From: Microbacterium sp. | GTDB lineage: Bacteria > Actinomycetota > Actinomycetes > Actinomycetales > Microbacteriaceae | Direction of reading: 5' to 3' | NCBI GenBank assembly: GCA_002703245.1 | Contig: NZTV01000026.1 | Location: 1-40,782 of the forward strand | Length of the DNA: 40,782 bases | Shown: positions 32,142 to 40,696 of the stretch, one piece after another | Layout of the letters: every line of letters begins with the position of its first letter | Numbering within the stretch: the stretch's first letter is position 1 | Program-made: the position numbers and the translations under genes | The notes under the pieces: model-generated | What the model saw: only the letters and a program-made list of their open reading frames with translations | Told to the model about the DNA's origin: nothing | Databases searched by the model: none

Positions 32142-33692
32142 CTAGGAGTGCTGCGGGAAACCCAGGTCGAGGCCACCGTGCGAGGGGTCGAGCCAGCGTG
32201 AGGTGACGGCCTTCTCCGCGGTGAAGAAGTCGATCCCGTGGGTGCCGTACGCTTTGGCGTCCCCGAAGTGCGAGGCTTTCCAGCCGCCGAACGAGTGGTA
32301 CGCCACCGGCACCGGGATCGGCACGTTCACCCCGATCATCCCCACACCGACCTCGTGCTGGAACCGGCGGGCGGCACCGCCGTCGTTGGTGAAGATCGCC
32401 GTCCCGTTGCCGTACGGGCTGGCGTTGATGATGTCGACGCCGTGCGTGTATCCGGCCACGCGCACGACCGCCAGCACGGGGCCGAATATCTCGTCGCGGT
32501 AGGCACTCGAGGTCAGCGGCACGCGGTCGAGGAGGGTCGGGCCGAGGAAGAACCCGTTCGGGTCGCCGTCGGGCGAGACCTCACGGCCGTCGACGACGAT
32601 GTCCGCGCCGTCGTCGCGGGCGGTCTCGATGGAGGCGGAGACCCGGTCGCGGTGCGCGGCGGTGATCAGCGGTCCCATGTCGCAGCCGCGCCGGCCGTCC
32701 CCGGTGCGCAGCGTCGCCATACGCGCGGCGATCCGCGCGACGAGGTCGTCGGCGACGGACTCGACCGCCAGGACGACGGACACGGCCATGCAGCGCTCGC
32801 CGGCTGACCCGAACCCCGCGTTCACGGCGGCGTCGGCCACGAGGTCGAGGTCGGCGTCGGGGAGCACGAGCATGTGGTTCTTCGCACCGCCGAACGCCTG
32901 CACCCGCTTGCCGTGGGCGGTCGCCGTCTCGTAGACGTAGCGTGCGATCGGGGTGGAACCGACGAACGAGATCGCGGCGACGTCGTCGTGGGTCAGGAGC
33001 GCGTCCACCGCCTCCTTGTCGCCGTGGACGACGTTCAGCACACCCTCGGGCAGGCCGGCTTCCCGGAAGAGCGCGGCGAGCCAGTTCGCCGCGGACGGAT
33101 CCTTCTCGCTCGGCTTGAGGACCACCGCGTTGCCCGCGGCGATCGCGAGGGAGAAGAACCACAGTGGCACCATGGCCGGGAAGTTGAACGGGCTGATGAT
33201 CCCGACGACCCCGAGCGGCTGACGGAGCGTGTAGACGTCGATGCCCGTCGAGGCGTTCTCGGTGTAGGCGCCTTTGGTGAGATGTCCGAGTCCGCACGCG
33301 AACTCGACCACTTCGATGCCGCGGGCGATCTCGCCGCGCGCGTCGCCGAGGACTTTGCCGTGCTCGGCGGTGAGGATCTCGGCGAGTTCGTCGGTACGGG
33401 CGTTCAGCAGCTCGCGGAAACGGAACATCACGGCTTGGCGTCGCGCGACGGACGTGTCGCGCCACCGTCGGGCGGCGTCAGCCGCGTCGGCGACGACGGC
33501 GTCGACGTCGCCCGCGGTCGCCATGCGCACGTGCCGCCGGATCCGACCGACGGCCGGGTCGTACACCGGGGCGGTGCGGGTGGAGGTTCCCGTCCACGGC
33601 GCTCCCGCGCGCCAATGGTCGAGGACCTCCGGGATCGCCGGGGTCTCCGGGGTCGCCGGGGTCTCCGGCGGGGTGTTCATCGTGTCGGTCAT
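32142..33692 (-). CDS. mmsA: CoA-acylating methylmalonate-semialdehyde dehydrogenase
   Basis: Oxidises (methyl)malonate semialdehyde to propionyl- or acetyl-CoA in valine, thymine or inositol breakdown. The 516-residue aldehyde dehydrogenase has SPFNFPAMVPLWF (oxyanion Asn170), the NAD-binding LKPSEKDPS, FVGSTPIARYVY, FGGAKNHMLVLPDAD and catalytic Cys301 in GSAGERCMAVSVVL. The FGGAKNH and GSAGERCMA motifs are characteristic of MmsA rather than other ALDHs. The N-terminal ~22 residues contain Pro/Glu/Thr repeats. ATG 33692 has GGAAGGACGAAG just upstream; ATG 33680 is possible. No other iol or val catabolic genes are nearby. Confidence 0.92.
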   Translation of the reverse strand: MTDTMNTPPETPATPETPAIPEVLDHWRAGAPWTGTSTRTAPVYDPAVGRIRRHVRMATAGDVDAVVADAADAARRWRDTSVARRQAVMFRFRELLNARTDELAEILTAEHGKVLGDARGEIARGIEVVEFACGLGHLTKGAYTENASTGIDVYTLRQPLGVVGIISPFNFPAMVPLWFFSLAIAAGNAVVLKPSEKDPSAANWLAALFREAGLPEGVLNVVHGDKEAVDALLTHDDVAAISFVGSTPIARYVYETATAHGKRVQAFGGAKNHMLVLPDADLDLVADAAVNAGFGSAGERCMAVSVVLAVESVADDLVARIAARMATLRTGDGRRGCDMGPLITAAHRDRVSASIETARDDGADIVVDGREVSPDGDPNGFFLGPTLLDRVPLTSSAYRDEIFGPVLAVVRVAGYTHGVDIINASPYGNGTAIFTNDGGAARRFQHEVGVGMIGVNVPIPVPVAYHSFGGWKASHFGDAKAYGTHGIDFFTAEKAVTSRWLDPSHGGLDLGFPQHS

Positions 33693-33797
33693 CTTCGTCC
33701 TTCCGATCCGGCTCCCTCGTGAGGAGCGCATTCCCAGTGTGCGTCGGCACGCGACCGAGCGACAGAGGGGGTCGGAACGACTTCCGATGGCCGGTGG

Positions 33798-34853
33798 TCA
33801 GGCCGCGAGGGCCTCCGTGATCAGCTCGAGGGTCTGCGTGCGCCCGGGCGCCGCGTCGAGGGGTTCGGTCTCGTACGATCCGGCGATCGGCGAAATCATG
33901 ACCTCGTCGACGTCGTGGCGCGACGCGAATCCGCGCAGCTCGCCCGCGACGTCCTCCCCGGTGCCGACGAACCACGTCGACCGGGCGGCGGCCATGATGG
34001 TCTCGCCCATGCCGGCGAACTCGTCGGCGGTCGCCTTTGCGTGTTCCACGGTCTCGGCGGGCACGAGCGGCTTGTTCATCCGCAGACGCGCCATCATCCG
34101 CTGGTTCGGCAGCGATCGTTCCTCCGCCTCCTCGCGCGTGGGTGCGGCGACGACGTTGACGGTGAGGAACGTGCGCGGCGCATCGAGGTGCTCGGAGGGC
34201 TGGAACTGGGTGCGGTACACCTCCAGGGCACGCTCGAGCCCTTGACCGGAGAAGTGATTGGCGAACACGTACGGGAGCCCGCGTGCCGCGGCCAGCTGCG
34301 CAGAATAGTCGCTCGAGCCGAGCAGCCACACCTCGGGGGCGCCGGTCGCCGCCGGGGTCGCGTGCACGTCGTACGTGCCGCCCGAGGCGAACCGCAGCGC
34401 CGCCCCCTCCGGGGAGACCAGGCTGAGGATGTCGCGGACGTGCTCGGGGAACCGCTCGACGTCGCTCGTGGTGCCGCTCTGGCGCAGCAACTGTGTGATC
34501 ACCGGATCCGAACCCGGTGCGCGCCCCAGGCCGAGGTCGACACGACCGGGCGCGAGCGCCTCGAGCGCGGCGAACTGCTCGGCCACGACCAGCGGCGAGT
34601 GGTTCGGGAGCATGACGCCCCCGGAGCCGATGCGGATGCGCTCGGTGCGCGCCGCCGCCGCGGCGGTCAGCACGGGTGGGGTGGTCGAGGCGACGGCGGG
34701 CATGTTGTGGTGTTCCGCGAACCAGTAGCGACGGAACCCCAGGTGTTCGGCGCGGACGACCAGGTCCAGGCTCGCGGCGATGGCCTGCGAGGAGGTCTGC
34801 CCGGTGCGGACCGGAACGAGGTCGAGTACCGACAGGGCCGGTGCGGCGGCCAT
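33798..34853 (-). CDS. LLM-class flavin-dependent oxidoreductase
   Basis: Luciferase-like monooxygenase-fold protein of 351 residues using FMN or coenzyme F420. Typical features are LSVLDLVPVRTGQTSSQAI at the N-terminus (LuxA-like single-chain MsnO8 type), YWFAEHHNMPAVASTTP, IRIGSGGVMLPNHSPLVVAEQFAALEAL, GRVDLGLGRAPGSDP and PEVWLLGSSDYSAQLAA. The YWFAEHH-type motif marks a conventional LLM group often of unknown substrate. ATG 34853 shares its A with the TGA of the upstream F420-reductase-like gene (TGATG), so the two are translationally coupled. Confidence 0.9.
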   Translation of the reverse strand: MAAAPALSVLDLVPVRTGQTSSQAIAASLDLVVRAEHLGFRRYWFAEHHNMPAVASTTPPVLTAAAAARTERIRIGSGGVMLPNHSPLVVAEQFAALEALAPGRVDLGLGRAPGSDPVITQLLRQSGTTSDVERFPEHVRDILSLVSPEGAALRFASGGTYDVHATPAATGAPEVWLLGSSDYSAQLAAARGLPYVFANHFSGQGLERALEVYRTQFQPSEHLDAPRTFLTVNVVAAPTREEAEERSLPNQRMMARLRMNKPLVPAETVEHAKATADEFAGMGETIMAAARSTWFVGTGEDVAGELRGFASRHDVDEVMISPIAGSYETEPLDAAPGRTQTLELITEALAA

Positions 34854-35494
34854 CACGGGAGGCGGTTCGCGTGTGCGGCGGCTTCGCGCAGCTCCGCCGC
34901 GGTCTGGCGCACCACGTACGTCGGCCGGCCGCGCTCGAGGCGCCACGACTCGCTCAGTGGCCCGACGTTGACGGTGTCGAATCCGAGTCGGTCGTAGATC
35001 TCGGTGACCAGGACGATCGCGTCGTCGTGGTCGCTCGCGGTCCCGAGGGCGCGACGGTCCGCGGTCCCGGCGGGGGTGCCGTCGGTGTTGATCTGCGTGG
35101 ACATGATGTGGTTGAAGGCCTTCACGACCTTCGACTCGGGGAGACGCCGCTGGACCATTTCGGATGTGGTCGTCTGACCCCGGTCGAGGGGCTCGACGTG
35201 GCCGTCCCGTTCGAAGTAGTAGTTGTTGGTGTCGAGCACGATCTTGCCTGCGAGGGGGCGCGCCGGCAGGTCTCCGATGGCCTTGAGCGGCACGGTGACC
35301 ACGGCGAAGTCACCGGCGGCCGCGGCGTCTGAGGCGGTCGCCGCACGCACGGCCGGGCCGAGTTCGTCGACGAGTTCCTGGAGGGTTTCGGGGCCACGTG
35401 AGTTCGCGATCACCACGTCGTACCCCAGGCCGCTGAAGGCCCGGGCGAGGGCGCCGCCGATGTTTCCTGCTCCGATGATTCCGACTGTCGTCAT
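34853..35494 (-). CDS. NADPH-dependent F420 reductase-family / NAD(P)-binding protein
   Basis: The 213-residue Rossmann-fold protein starts MTTVGIIGAGNIGGALARAF (GxGxxG), then has IANSRGPE, AVVTVPLKAI, VLDTNNYYFERDG and VVKAFNHIMSTQI. This is the family of F420H2:NADP oxidoreductases and related NAD(P)-binding reductases. Close relatives in F420-lacking bacteria exist, so F420 use is not proven. ATG 35494 begins at the conserved fold; the open frame extends far upstream only antisense to the photolyase. Its stop overlaps the LLM oxidoreductase start by one base, suggesting cofactor recycling for that enzyme. Confidence 0.82.
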   Translation of the reverse strand: MTTVGIIGAGNIGGALARAFSGLGYDVVIANSRGPETLQELVDELGPAVRAATASDAAAAGDFAVVTVPLKAIGDLPARPLAGKIVLDTNNYYFERDGHVEPLDRGQTTTSEMVQRRLPESKVVKAFNHIMSTQINTDGTPAGTADRRALGTASDHDDAIVLVTEIYDRLGFDTVNVGPLSESWRLERGRPTYVVRQTAAELREAAAHANRLP

Positions 35495-35548
35495 GCTCAG
35501 GGACAACCCGTCGGGGTGCTCCCGCATTCCCTGCCGGACTCGGAGGGA

Positions 35549-35570
35549 ACCCCGCTGTGTGTGTCGGGGT
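35549..35570. terminator. Hairpin after the photolyase gene
   Basis: ACCCCG / CGGGGT with a 10-nt GT-rich loop, 22 bp past the photolyase stop in a G/T-rich spacer containing repeated GTCGGGGT motifs. Candidate terminator without a T tract. Confidence 0.35.
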
Positions 35571-35592
35571 GTCGGGGGTGGGGGTGTCGGGG

Positions 35593-36972
35593 TCAGCGGG
35601 AGCGCTTCACGACGTCGAAGGCGTCGAGAGCGCGCCGGCGGGTCTGCTTCAGACCGACCATCGGCTCCGCCGGTTCCCCGTCGGTGTCGTCGGCGTACTC
35701 CGGAGCCCATTCGCGCACGTATCGACCGGTCTTGTCGAACTTGTCGGCCTGAAGCTCCGGGTTGAACACGCGGAAGAACGGCGCCGCATCCGCACCCGAC
35801 CCGGCGACCCACTGCCAGTTGAACGGATTGCTGGCGGCATCGGCGTCGACCAACGTGTCCCAGAACCACTCCTCGCCGTGGTGCCAGTCGATGAGGAGGT
35901 TCTTGATCAGGAACGACGCAGTGATCATCCGCACCCGATTGTGCATGTACCCGGAGGACCACAACTCCCTCATGCCGGCGTCGACCATGCGGAATCCGGT
36001 GCGACCCTGTTGCCAGGCGTCGAGGTCGGCGCGTTCCAGGCTCGGCCACGGAAAGGCGTCGTACTCGGCCCGCAGGTTCTTCTCCGCCAGCTGCGGGAAG
36101 TGGTAGAGCGTGTGCCAGGCGAACTCGCGCCAGCCGACCTCAGAGAGGAAACCGTGTGCGGATGCCGCGTGCCGGCCCGTCCCGGCGTGTTCGAGGGTGT
36201 CGTGCCACACCGTGTGGGGGCTCAGCTCCCCCCAGCGCAAGCGCGGGGAAAGCAGCGAAGTCGCTCCCGCCGCCGGTTCGTCGCGTGCGGCGTCGTACGA
36301 CCCGAGGTCCTCCTCGAGGAAGTCGCGCAGGCGGCGTCGCGCGGCCTGCTCGCCGGGTTCCCATCGCTCCCGCAGGCCGCCCGCCCAGTCCGGCCGCGTC
36401 GGCAGCAGCCCCCAGTCGTCGAGCTCGTCGGATGCGGGTGGATGTGCATGTCCGGGGATCCTCCGGGGTTCGGGGAGGGGTTTGCGGGGTGCGGGCTGTT
36501 CTTGACACGCCTTCCAGAAGGGCGTGTAGACGGAGTAGTGGCTTCCCGCACCGGTGGTGACCGTCCAGGGCTCGAACAGGACATTCGCCGCGAACGATGC
36601 GACCTCGACGCCGGCATCGCGCAGGGCGGACTTCAGGTCGGCGTCGATTTCACGTTCGGGTCCGCCATAGCGCCGGTTCCAGAACACGGCGCCCGCGCCG
36701 GTCTCGTCGCGCAGATCCCGGATCACCCGCCCGGCGGCACCGCGGCGGAGCACGAGGACCGATCCCCGGTCGATGAACCGGTCGCGCAGCTCGGCGAGGC
36801 TGTGGTGCAGCCACCACCGTGCCGCGCCGCCGAGGGGCCGGACCCCGGCGGACTCCTCGTCGAGGATGTACACGCCGATGACCGGTTCGCCCCGGTCGAT
36901 CGCGGCGCGCAGCGCGGGGTTGTCGGCAAGACGCAAGTCGTCACGGAACCAGACGAGGGAGGGGCTGCCCAT
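35593..36972 (-). CDS. phr: Deoxyribodipyrimidine photolyase
   Basis: Class I CPD photolyase of 459 residues that repairs UV-induced cyclobutane dimers using light and FAD. The N-terminal alpha/beta antenna domain (VWFRDDLRLADNPAL) is followed by the FAD-binding helical domain with SPRLRWGELSPHTVW, GWREFAWHTLYHFP, TGFRMVDAGMRELWSSGYMHNRVRMITASFLIKNLLIDWHHGEEWF and NPFNWQWVAGSGADAAPFFRVFNP. These contain the usual Asp/Asn and Trp positions of the active site and electron-transfer chain. ATG 36972 has TACCGT 6 nt upstream (leaderless). Confidence 0.95.
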   Translation of the reverse strand: MGSPSLVWFRDDLRLADNPALRAAIDRGEPVIGVYILDEESAGVRPLGGAARWWLHHSLAELRDRFIDRGSVLVLRRGAAGRVIRDLRDETGAGAVFWNRRYGGPEREIDADLKSALRDAGVEVASFAANVLFEPWTVTTGAGSHYSVYTPFWKACQEQPAPRKPLPEPRRIPGHAHPPASDELDDWGLLPTRPDWAGGLRERWEPGEQAARRRLRDFLEEDLGSYDAARDEPAAGATSLLSPRLRWGELSPHTVWHDTLEHAGTGRHAASAHGFLSEVGWREFAWHTLYHFPQLAEKNLRAEYDAFPWPSLERADLDAWQQGRTGFRMVDAGMRELWSSGYMHNRVRMITASFLIKNLLIDWHHGEEWFWDTLVDADAASNPFNWQWVAGSGADAAPFFRVFNPELQADKFDKTGRYVREWAPEYADDTDGEPAEPMVGLKQTRRRALDAFDVVKRSR

Positions 36973-36978
36973 CCCCCG

Positions 36979-36984
36979 ACGGTA
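36979..36984 (-). promoter_or_regulatory. Candidate -10 (TACCGT), leaderless photolyase gene
   Basis: TACCGT on the minus strand, 6 nt before ATG 36972. The spacer is all G except one C, so a Shine-Dalgarno role is also conceivable. Confidence 0.4.
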
Positions 36985-37080
36985 TCGAGGGGGAGCGGGA
37001 GCCGGGGGACGCCTTGACAGGACCGGTCCCGTGACGGCGGTTCTGCGGGCGGGGCGTCAGGCGCAATGGAGGACGCGGGC

Positions 37081-37115
37081 GCGCGTCACAGGCGGGGGCG
37101 GCCGCGCGTCACAGG
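37081..37115 (-). repeat. Direct repeat spanning the end of lipid-kinase paralogue 2
   Basis: GCGCGTCACAGG occurs at 37081-37092 and at 37104-37115; the second copy contains the stop codon of the lipid-kinase gene. It looks like a short local duplication. No hairpin or T tract indicates a terminator. Confidence 0.5.
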
Positions 37116-38146
37116 TGGGAGATGTCGTGGCCGGCGGGCACGACGATCTTCAGGGTGCCGGCGTCGATGCGCACATCCACCTGGACCGCGTCGCCGAATT
37201 CGTCGCCGTCGAGTTGGACCGGATGCGCGGCTCCCGCACCGACGTGCAGACCGACGCCGCGCGAGTAGCGCACCGCACTGTCCTTGGTGCGCAGCTGCAG
37301 CACGCGGCGTCCCGCGCGGAACCGACGCAGAACGCTGTTGTCCCACGCGACGCGGCGCCACACGAGCAGCCAGCCCAGCGGCCCCTTGGGTTGGAACACG
37401 ACGATGTCGAGCGCACCGTCGTTGATCGACGCCTCGGGGATCAGGTCGAGCCCGCCCGGCAGATGCCCGCAGTTGGCGAACAGCACGGACTGCACGCGCG
37501 TGGACTGCAGCTTGAGTCCGGGGATCTCGTACATCACCCGGAACGGCTTGGCGTTCGCGAGGGATCGTGCGGCACCGTCGACGTAGGCGACCCAACCGAC
37601 CGACTTCTTCAGGCCCGGGTTGGTGTTGGCGATCATCGCCGCATCCAGTCCCATGCCGCCCATCACCACGAACGCATGCTCGGCGGTCGATCCGTCCTCG
37701 CGGGTGAGGAGGGCGAATCCGATGTCCATCGCCACGGTCTGCCCGCTGAAGGCGGCGCGGATCATCGGCTCGGGTCGGTCGAGGGGAAGCCGGAGGTTGC
37801 GGGCCAGCAGGTTTCCGGTCCCGCTCGGGACGATCACCATCGGCACCCCCGACCCGGCCATCGCCTCCGATACCGCACGCACGGTGCCGTCACCTCCGGC
37901 GACCAGGACGGTGGTCGCCCCCGCCTTCAGCGCCTGACGGGCGACGTCGTCGCCGAGATCGTCGATAGTCGTCTCGTAGAACAGCGGCTCGGACCACCCG
38001 GCCTTCTCCGACTCCTGGGCCACGATCGCGCGCAACCGCGCCTGGTCGACCTTGATCGGGTTGTATACGAGGGCGGCCTTGGGATTCTCGGAGTTCTCGG
38101 GGGCGTGAGCACGCTCGTCGTGGGGTGCGTTCGAAGCGTGGGCCAT
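37109..38146 (-). CDS. Diacylglycerol/lipid kinase-family protein (paralogue 2)
   Basis: The 345-residue YegS/DgkB-type lipid kinase has LVYNPIKVD, the nucleotide loop VAGGDGTVRAV and VPSGTGNLLARNL, the classical GGDGT and PSGTxNxxA motifs, and GMGLDAAM plus NDGALDIVV further on. It probably phosphorylates diacylglycerol or a related lipid on the cytosolic face. I choose ATG 38146 (MAHASNAP) because TATTCT lies 7 nt upstream; ATG 38152 is only one base from that hexamer. It is divergent from serS across a 148-bp region with a tandem duplication. Confidence 0.9.
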   Translation of the reverse strand: MAHASNAPHDERAHAPENSENPKAALVYNPIKVDQARLRAIVAQESEKAGWSEPLFYETTIDDLGDDVARQALKAGATTVLVAGGDGTVRAVSEAMAGSGVPMVIVPSGTGNLLARNLRLPLDRPEPMIRAAFSGQTVAMDIGFALLTREDGSTAEHAFVVMGGMGLDAAMIANTNPGLKKSVGWVAYVDGAARSLANAKPFRVMYEIPGLKLQSTRVQSVLFANCGHLPGGLDLIPEASINDGALDIVVFQPKGPLGWLLVWRRVAWDNSVLRRFRAGRRVLQLRTKDSAVRYSRGVGLHVGAGAAHPVQLDGDEFGDAVQVDVRIDAGTLKIVVPAGHDISHL

Positions 38147-38153
38147 GCGCATA

Positions 38154-38159
38154 AGAATA
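38154..38159 (-). promoter_or_regulatory. Candidate -10 (TATTCT) of lipid-kinase paralogue 2
   Basis: TATTCT on the minus strand, 7 nt before ATG 38146. Confidence 0.4.
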
Positions 38160-38239
38160 GGGGAGCGCGGCGGGGGATCCGATGCGGCCGGTGGGGGCGC
38201 GAGAGTAGGGGAGCGCGGCGGGGGACCCGATGCGGCCGG
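38154..38239. repeat. Tandem duplication with a 48-bp period upstream of serS
   Basis: A 38-bp unit (core TAGGGGAGCGCGGCGGGGGA and CCGATGCGGCCGG) occurs at 38154-38191 and 38202-38239 with two mismatches. The first copy includes the -10 of the lipid-kinase gene; the second lies 43 bp before the serS -10. Confidence 0.85.
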
Positions 38240-38282
38240 GGGAGGGCGCCGGCGGGCCGACCGTCTGCTCGCGGCGGCTGAC

Positions 38283-38288
38283 TAGACT
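38283..38288 (+). promoter_or_regulatory. Candidate -10 (TAGACT), leaderless serS
   Basis: TAGACT lies 6 nt before GTG 38295. No T-box-like leader can exist if this is the promoter. Confidence 0.5.
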
Positions 38289-38294
38289 GGGCGG

Positions 38295-39569
38295 GTGATC
38301 GATCCGGTGCTGCTGCGTGAGAATCCCGACCTGGTCAAGCGCTCGCAGGAGGCGCGCGGTGCGTCTGCCGACACGGTGGATGCCGCGCTGGCCGCCGACA
38401 GCGCACGTCGCGCCGCCCTCACCTCCTTCGAACATCTGCGTGCCGAACAGAACGCCCACGGTAAGACCGTCGCGAAGGCCCCCAAGGAGGAGAAGGCCCA
38501 GCTGGTCGCGCAGGCCAAGGAGCTCAGCGAGAAGGTCAAGCGGGCCCAGCATGCGGTGACCGAGGCGGAGAAGGCCGCCGACGAGGCGCTCGCCGTGGTG
38601 GAGAACATCGTCATCGACGGGGTTCCCGCCGGCGGCGAAGAGGACTTCGTGACCCTCCGCACCCACGGGGAGCCGCCGTCGTTCGACTTCACGCCGCTCG
38701 ACCACCTCGAGCTCGGCGAGAAGCTCGGTGCGATCGACATGGAGCGCGGCACGAAGGTGTCCGGGAGCCGCTTCTACTTCCTCACCGGTATCGGCGCCCG
38801 CCTCGAACTGGCGTTGATGAACCTCGCGCTCGACCGCGCCCTGCAGGCGGGTTTCACCCCGCTCATCCCGCCGACGTTGGTGCGCCCGGAGGTCATGCGT
38901 GGTACAGGATTCCTGGGGCAACATGCCGCAGAGGTGTATCACCTCGAAGAGGACGACCTCTACCTCGTCGGCACGAGCGAGGTGCCCCTCGCCGGCTACC
39001 ACATGGACGAGATCCTCGATCTGACCGGTGGACCCAAGCGCTACGCGGGATGGTCGACCTGCTACCGCCGCGAGGCGGGGTCATATGGCAAGGACACCCG
39101 GGGCATCATCCGGGTCCACCAGTTCAACAAGCTCGAGATGTTCATCTACACGACACCGGATGCTGCCGAAGCCGAGCATGATCGTCTCGTGCAGATGCAG
39201 GAGCAGATGCTGCAGGACCTCGGCCTCAGCTACCGCGTGATCGATGTGGCCGCCGGTGACCTGGGGTCGAGCGCGGCACGCAAGTTCGACGTCGAGGCGT
39301 GGGTTCCGACGCAGGGTGCGTACCGTGAGCTGACGTCGACGTCGAACTGCACGACCTACCAGGCGCGTCGACTGAACATCCGTCACCGCCTCCCCTCCGA
39401 GGAGGGGGGCAAGACGCAGATGGTCGCGACCCTGAACGGCACGCTGGCGACCACCCGGTGGATCGTCGCGATGCTCGAGACCCACCAGCGTGCGGACGGT
39501 TCGGTGACCGTGCCCGAGGTGCTGAGGCCTTTCCTGGGTGGGCTCGAGGTCATGGAGCCGATCGCGTGA
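38295..39569 (+). CDS. serS: Serine--tRNA ligase
   Basis: Charges tRNA-Ser, and tRNA-Sec where present. The 424-residue class II synthetase has an N-terminal two-helix coiled-coil arm (about 27-100, rich in Glu/Lys/Ala) that binds the long variable arm of tRNA-Ser. The catalytic core follows: motif 1 around [29 protein letters not shown], motif 2 [27 protein letters not shown] and motif 3 [21 protein letters not shown] 38295 is the start. The last four bases overlap the GTG of the HAD gene. Confidence 0.97.
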   Translation: MIDPVLLRENPDLVKRSQEARGASADTVDAALAADSARRAALTSFEHLRAEQNAHGKTVAKAPKEEKAQLVAQAKELSEKVKRAQHAVTEAEKAADEALAVVENIVIDGVPAGGEEDFVTLRTHGEPPSFDFTPLDHLELGEKLGAIDMERGTKVSGSRFYFLTGIGARLELALMNLALDRALQAGFTPLIPPTLVRPEVMRGTGFLGQHAAEVYHLEEDDLYLVGTSEVPLAGYHMDEILDLTGGPKRYAGWSTCYRREAGSYGKDTRGIIRVHQFNKLEMFIYTTPDAAEAEHDRLVQMQEQMLQDLGLSYRVIDVAAGDLGSSAARKFDVEAWVPTQGAYRELTSTSNCTTYQARRLNIRHRLPSEEGGKTQMVATLNGTLATTRWIVAMLETHQRADGSVTVPEVLRPFLGGLEVMEPIA

Positions 39570-40474
39570 GTTCGGGCGAGCTTCCCGGCATCGGTGAGGT
39601 CGAGGTCGAGACCGAGGCGGAGACCGCCGAGACGGTGGAGGCGCTCGCGCAGGGCGATTCTTGGGGAGGGCGCACGCCCGAGCGTGTCCTCATCGCGCTG
39701 GACATCGATGGGACGGTGATCCTCGAAGACGAGTCGATGAGTCCCGGCGTGGTCGAGGCGGTGGCCGATGCGGTCGCGGCGGGCCACGAGGTGATGCTCT
39801 CGACAGGGCGGAGTTGGGCGTCGACCGAGCCGATCCTGACGCGTCTGGATATCGCGCCGGAGTATGTCGTGTGCGCCAACGGGGCGGCGATCCTGCGTCG
39901 GGTGAACGCGCAGACCCGCGAGTACGAACTGCATCACACGGAGCAGTTCGACGCGCACGAGGTGTTGACGCTGTTGCGCGAACACCTGCCCGATGCGCAC
40001 TACATGGTCGAGCGCCCGGACGGTCATCGTCTCTACACCGACTACGTCGACGACTGGAATCTCGGGGCCGCCGATCGTGTGCCCTTCGACCAGCTCGCCG
40101 CCGACCCCGTGAGCCGCGTCGTGGTGATCTCGCCCGAGAACACCAACGGCGAATTCCTCGAGCTGGTGCAACGCATCGGCCTCAACGAGGTCTCGTACGC
40201 CGTCGGGTGGACGGCGTGGCTCGACATCGCCCCCCAGGGCGTCGACAAGGGCACGGCGCTCGAGATGGTGCGGGCCGACCTCGGCCTCGATCCGGCGCAC
40301 GTGCTCGTGATCGGTGACGGGCGCAACGACATCGGCATGTTCGAGTGGGCGGTGCGCAACGGCGGTCGTGCGATCGCAATGGGCCAGAGCCCCGACGAGG
40401 TGCGCGCGGCCGCGAACGCCTCGACGCACACGGTGCACGAGGGTGGGGTCGCCGCGGCGCTTCGCGCGCTGTGA
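39566..40474 (+). CDS. HAD-superfamily (Cof/HAD-IIB) phosphatase
   Basis: Cytosolic phosphatase of 302 residues. Motif I LDIDGTV contains the nucleophile and acid/base Asp. Motif II STGR, the C2B cap with TDYVDDW, a Lys in [10 protein letters not shown] and motif [12 protein letters not shown] follow, the Cof-type HAD-IIB layout acting on sugar phosphates or related metabolites. The N-terminal ~40 residues are acidic and probably disordered. GTG 39566 overlaps the serS TGA (GTGA), so it is translationally coupled to serS, an arrangement common in actinobacteria. The substrate is unknown. Confidence 0.9.
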   Translation: MSSGELPGIGEVEVETEAETAETVEALAQGDSWGGRTPERVLIALDIDGTVILEDESMSPGVVEAVADAVAAGHEVMLSTGRSWASTEPILTRLDIAPEYVVCANGAAILRRVNAQTREYELHHTEQFDAHEVLTLLREHLPDAHYMVERPDGHRLYTDYVDDWNLGAADRVPFDQLAADPVSRVVVISPENTNGEFLELVQRIGLNEVSYAVGWTAWLDIAPQGVDKGTALEMVRADLGLDPAHVLVIGDGRNDIGMFEWAVRNGGRAIAMGQSPDEVRAAANASTHTVHEGGVAAALRAL

Positions 40475-40483
40475 TCCGGCCGG

Positions 40484-40500
40484 CCTCTCGGCTCGGGAGG
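40484..40500. terminator. Hairpin between the HAD gene and HNH remnant
   Basis: CCTCTCG / CGGGAGG (one G-U pair) with a 3-nt loop, 10 bp past the HAD stop and just before the end of the minus-strand remnant. Candidate bidirectional terminator. Confidence 0.45.
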
Positions 40501-40501
40501 G

Positions 40502-40696
40502 TCAGAAGGGCGCGACGGTGGGGACCCGAGGTTCGGGGTCGGGCCGGAAGACCGGGACTCTCCGTTCCGGTCTGACCAGGTATCTTCGACCGGTCGGTGA
40601 CGTCCAGATCACGTCACCGTCGTCGCGATGCTCCAGTCCCCAGCCGCCGTGGTGTTTGAGGATGTGGTGTCCTTTGCACAACGGAGGCTGTCGCAT
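40502..40696 (-). pseudogene. Remnant of a DUF222/13E12-type HNH endonuclease
   Basis: The minus-strand frame encodes LCKGHHILKHHGGWGLEHRD followed by a short conserved-looking tail (VIWTSPTGRRYLVRPERR) to the stop at 40502. This resembles the C-terminal HNH portion (LCxHHHxxxHxxGW) of the 13E12 repeat family common in actinobacteria. Upstream in frame there is an unrelated Pro/Arg-rich stretch and a TAA near 40754-40756, and the CxxP and AHHxxxW parts of the HNH motif are missing. It is therefore best read as a decayed fragment. The bases 40757-40782 (minus strand, reading KLRTAILA before that TAA) may be the end of another gene but are too short to assign. Confidence 0.65.
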
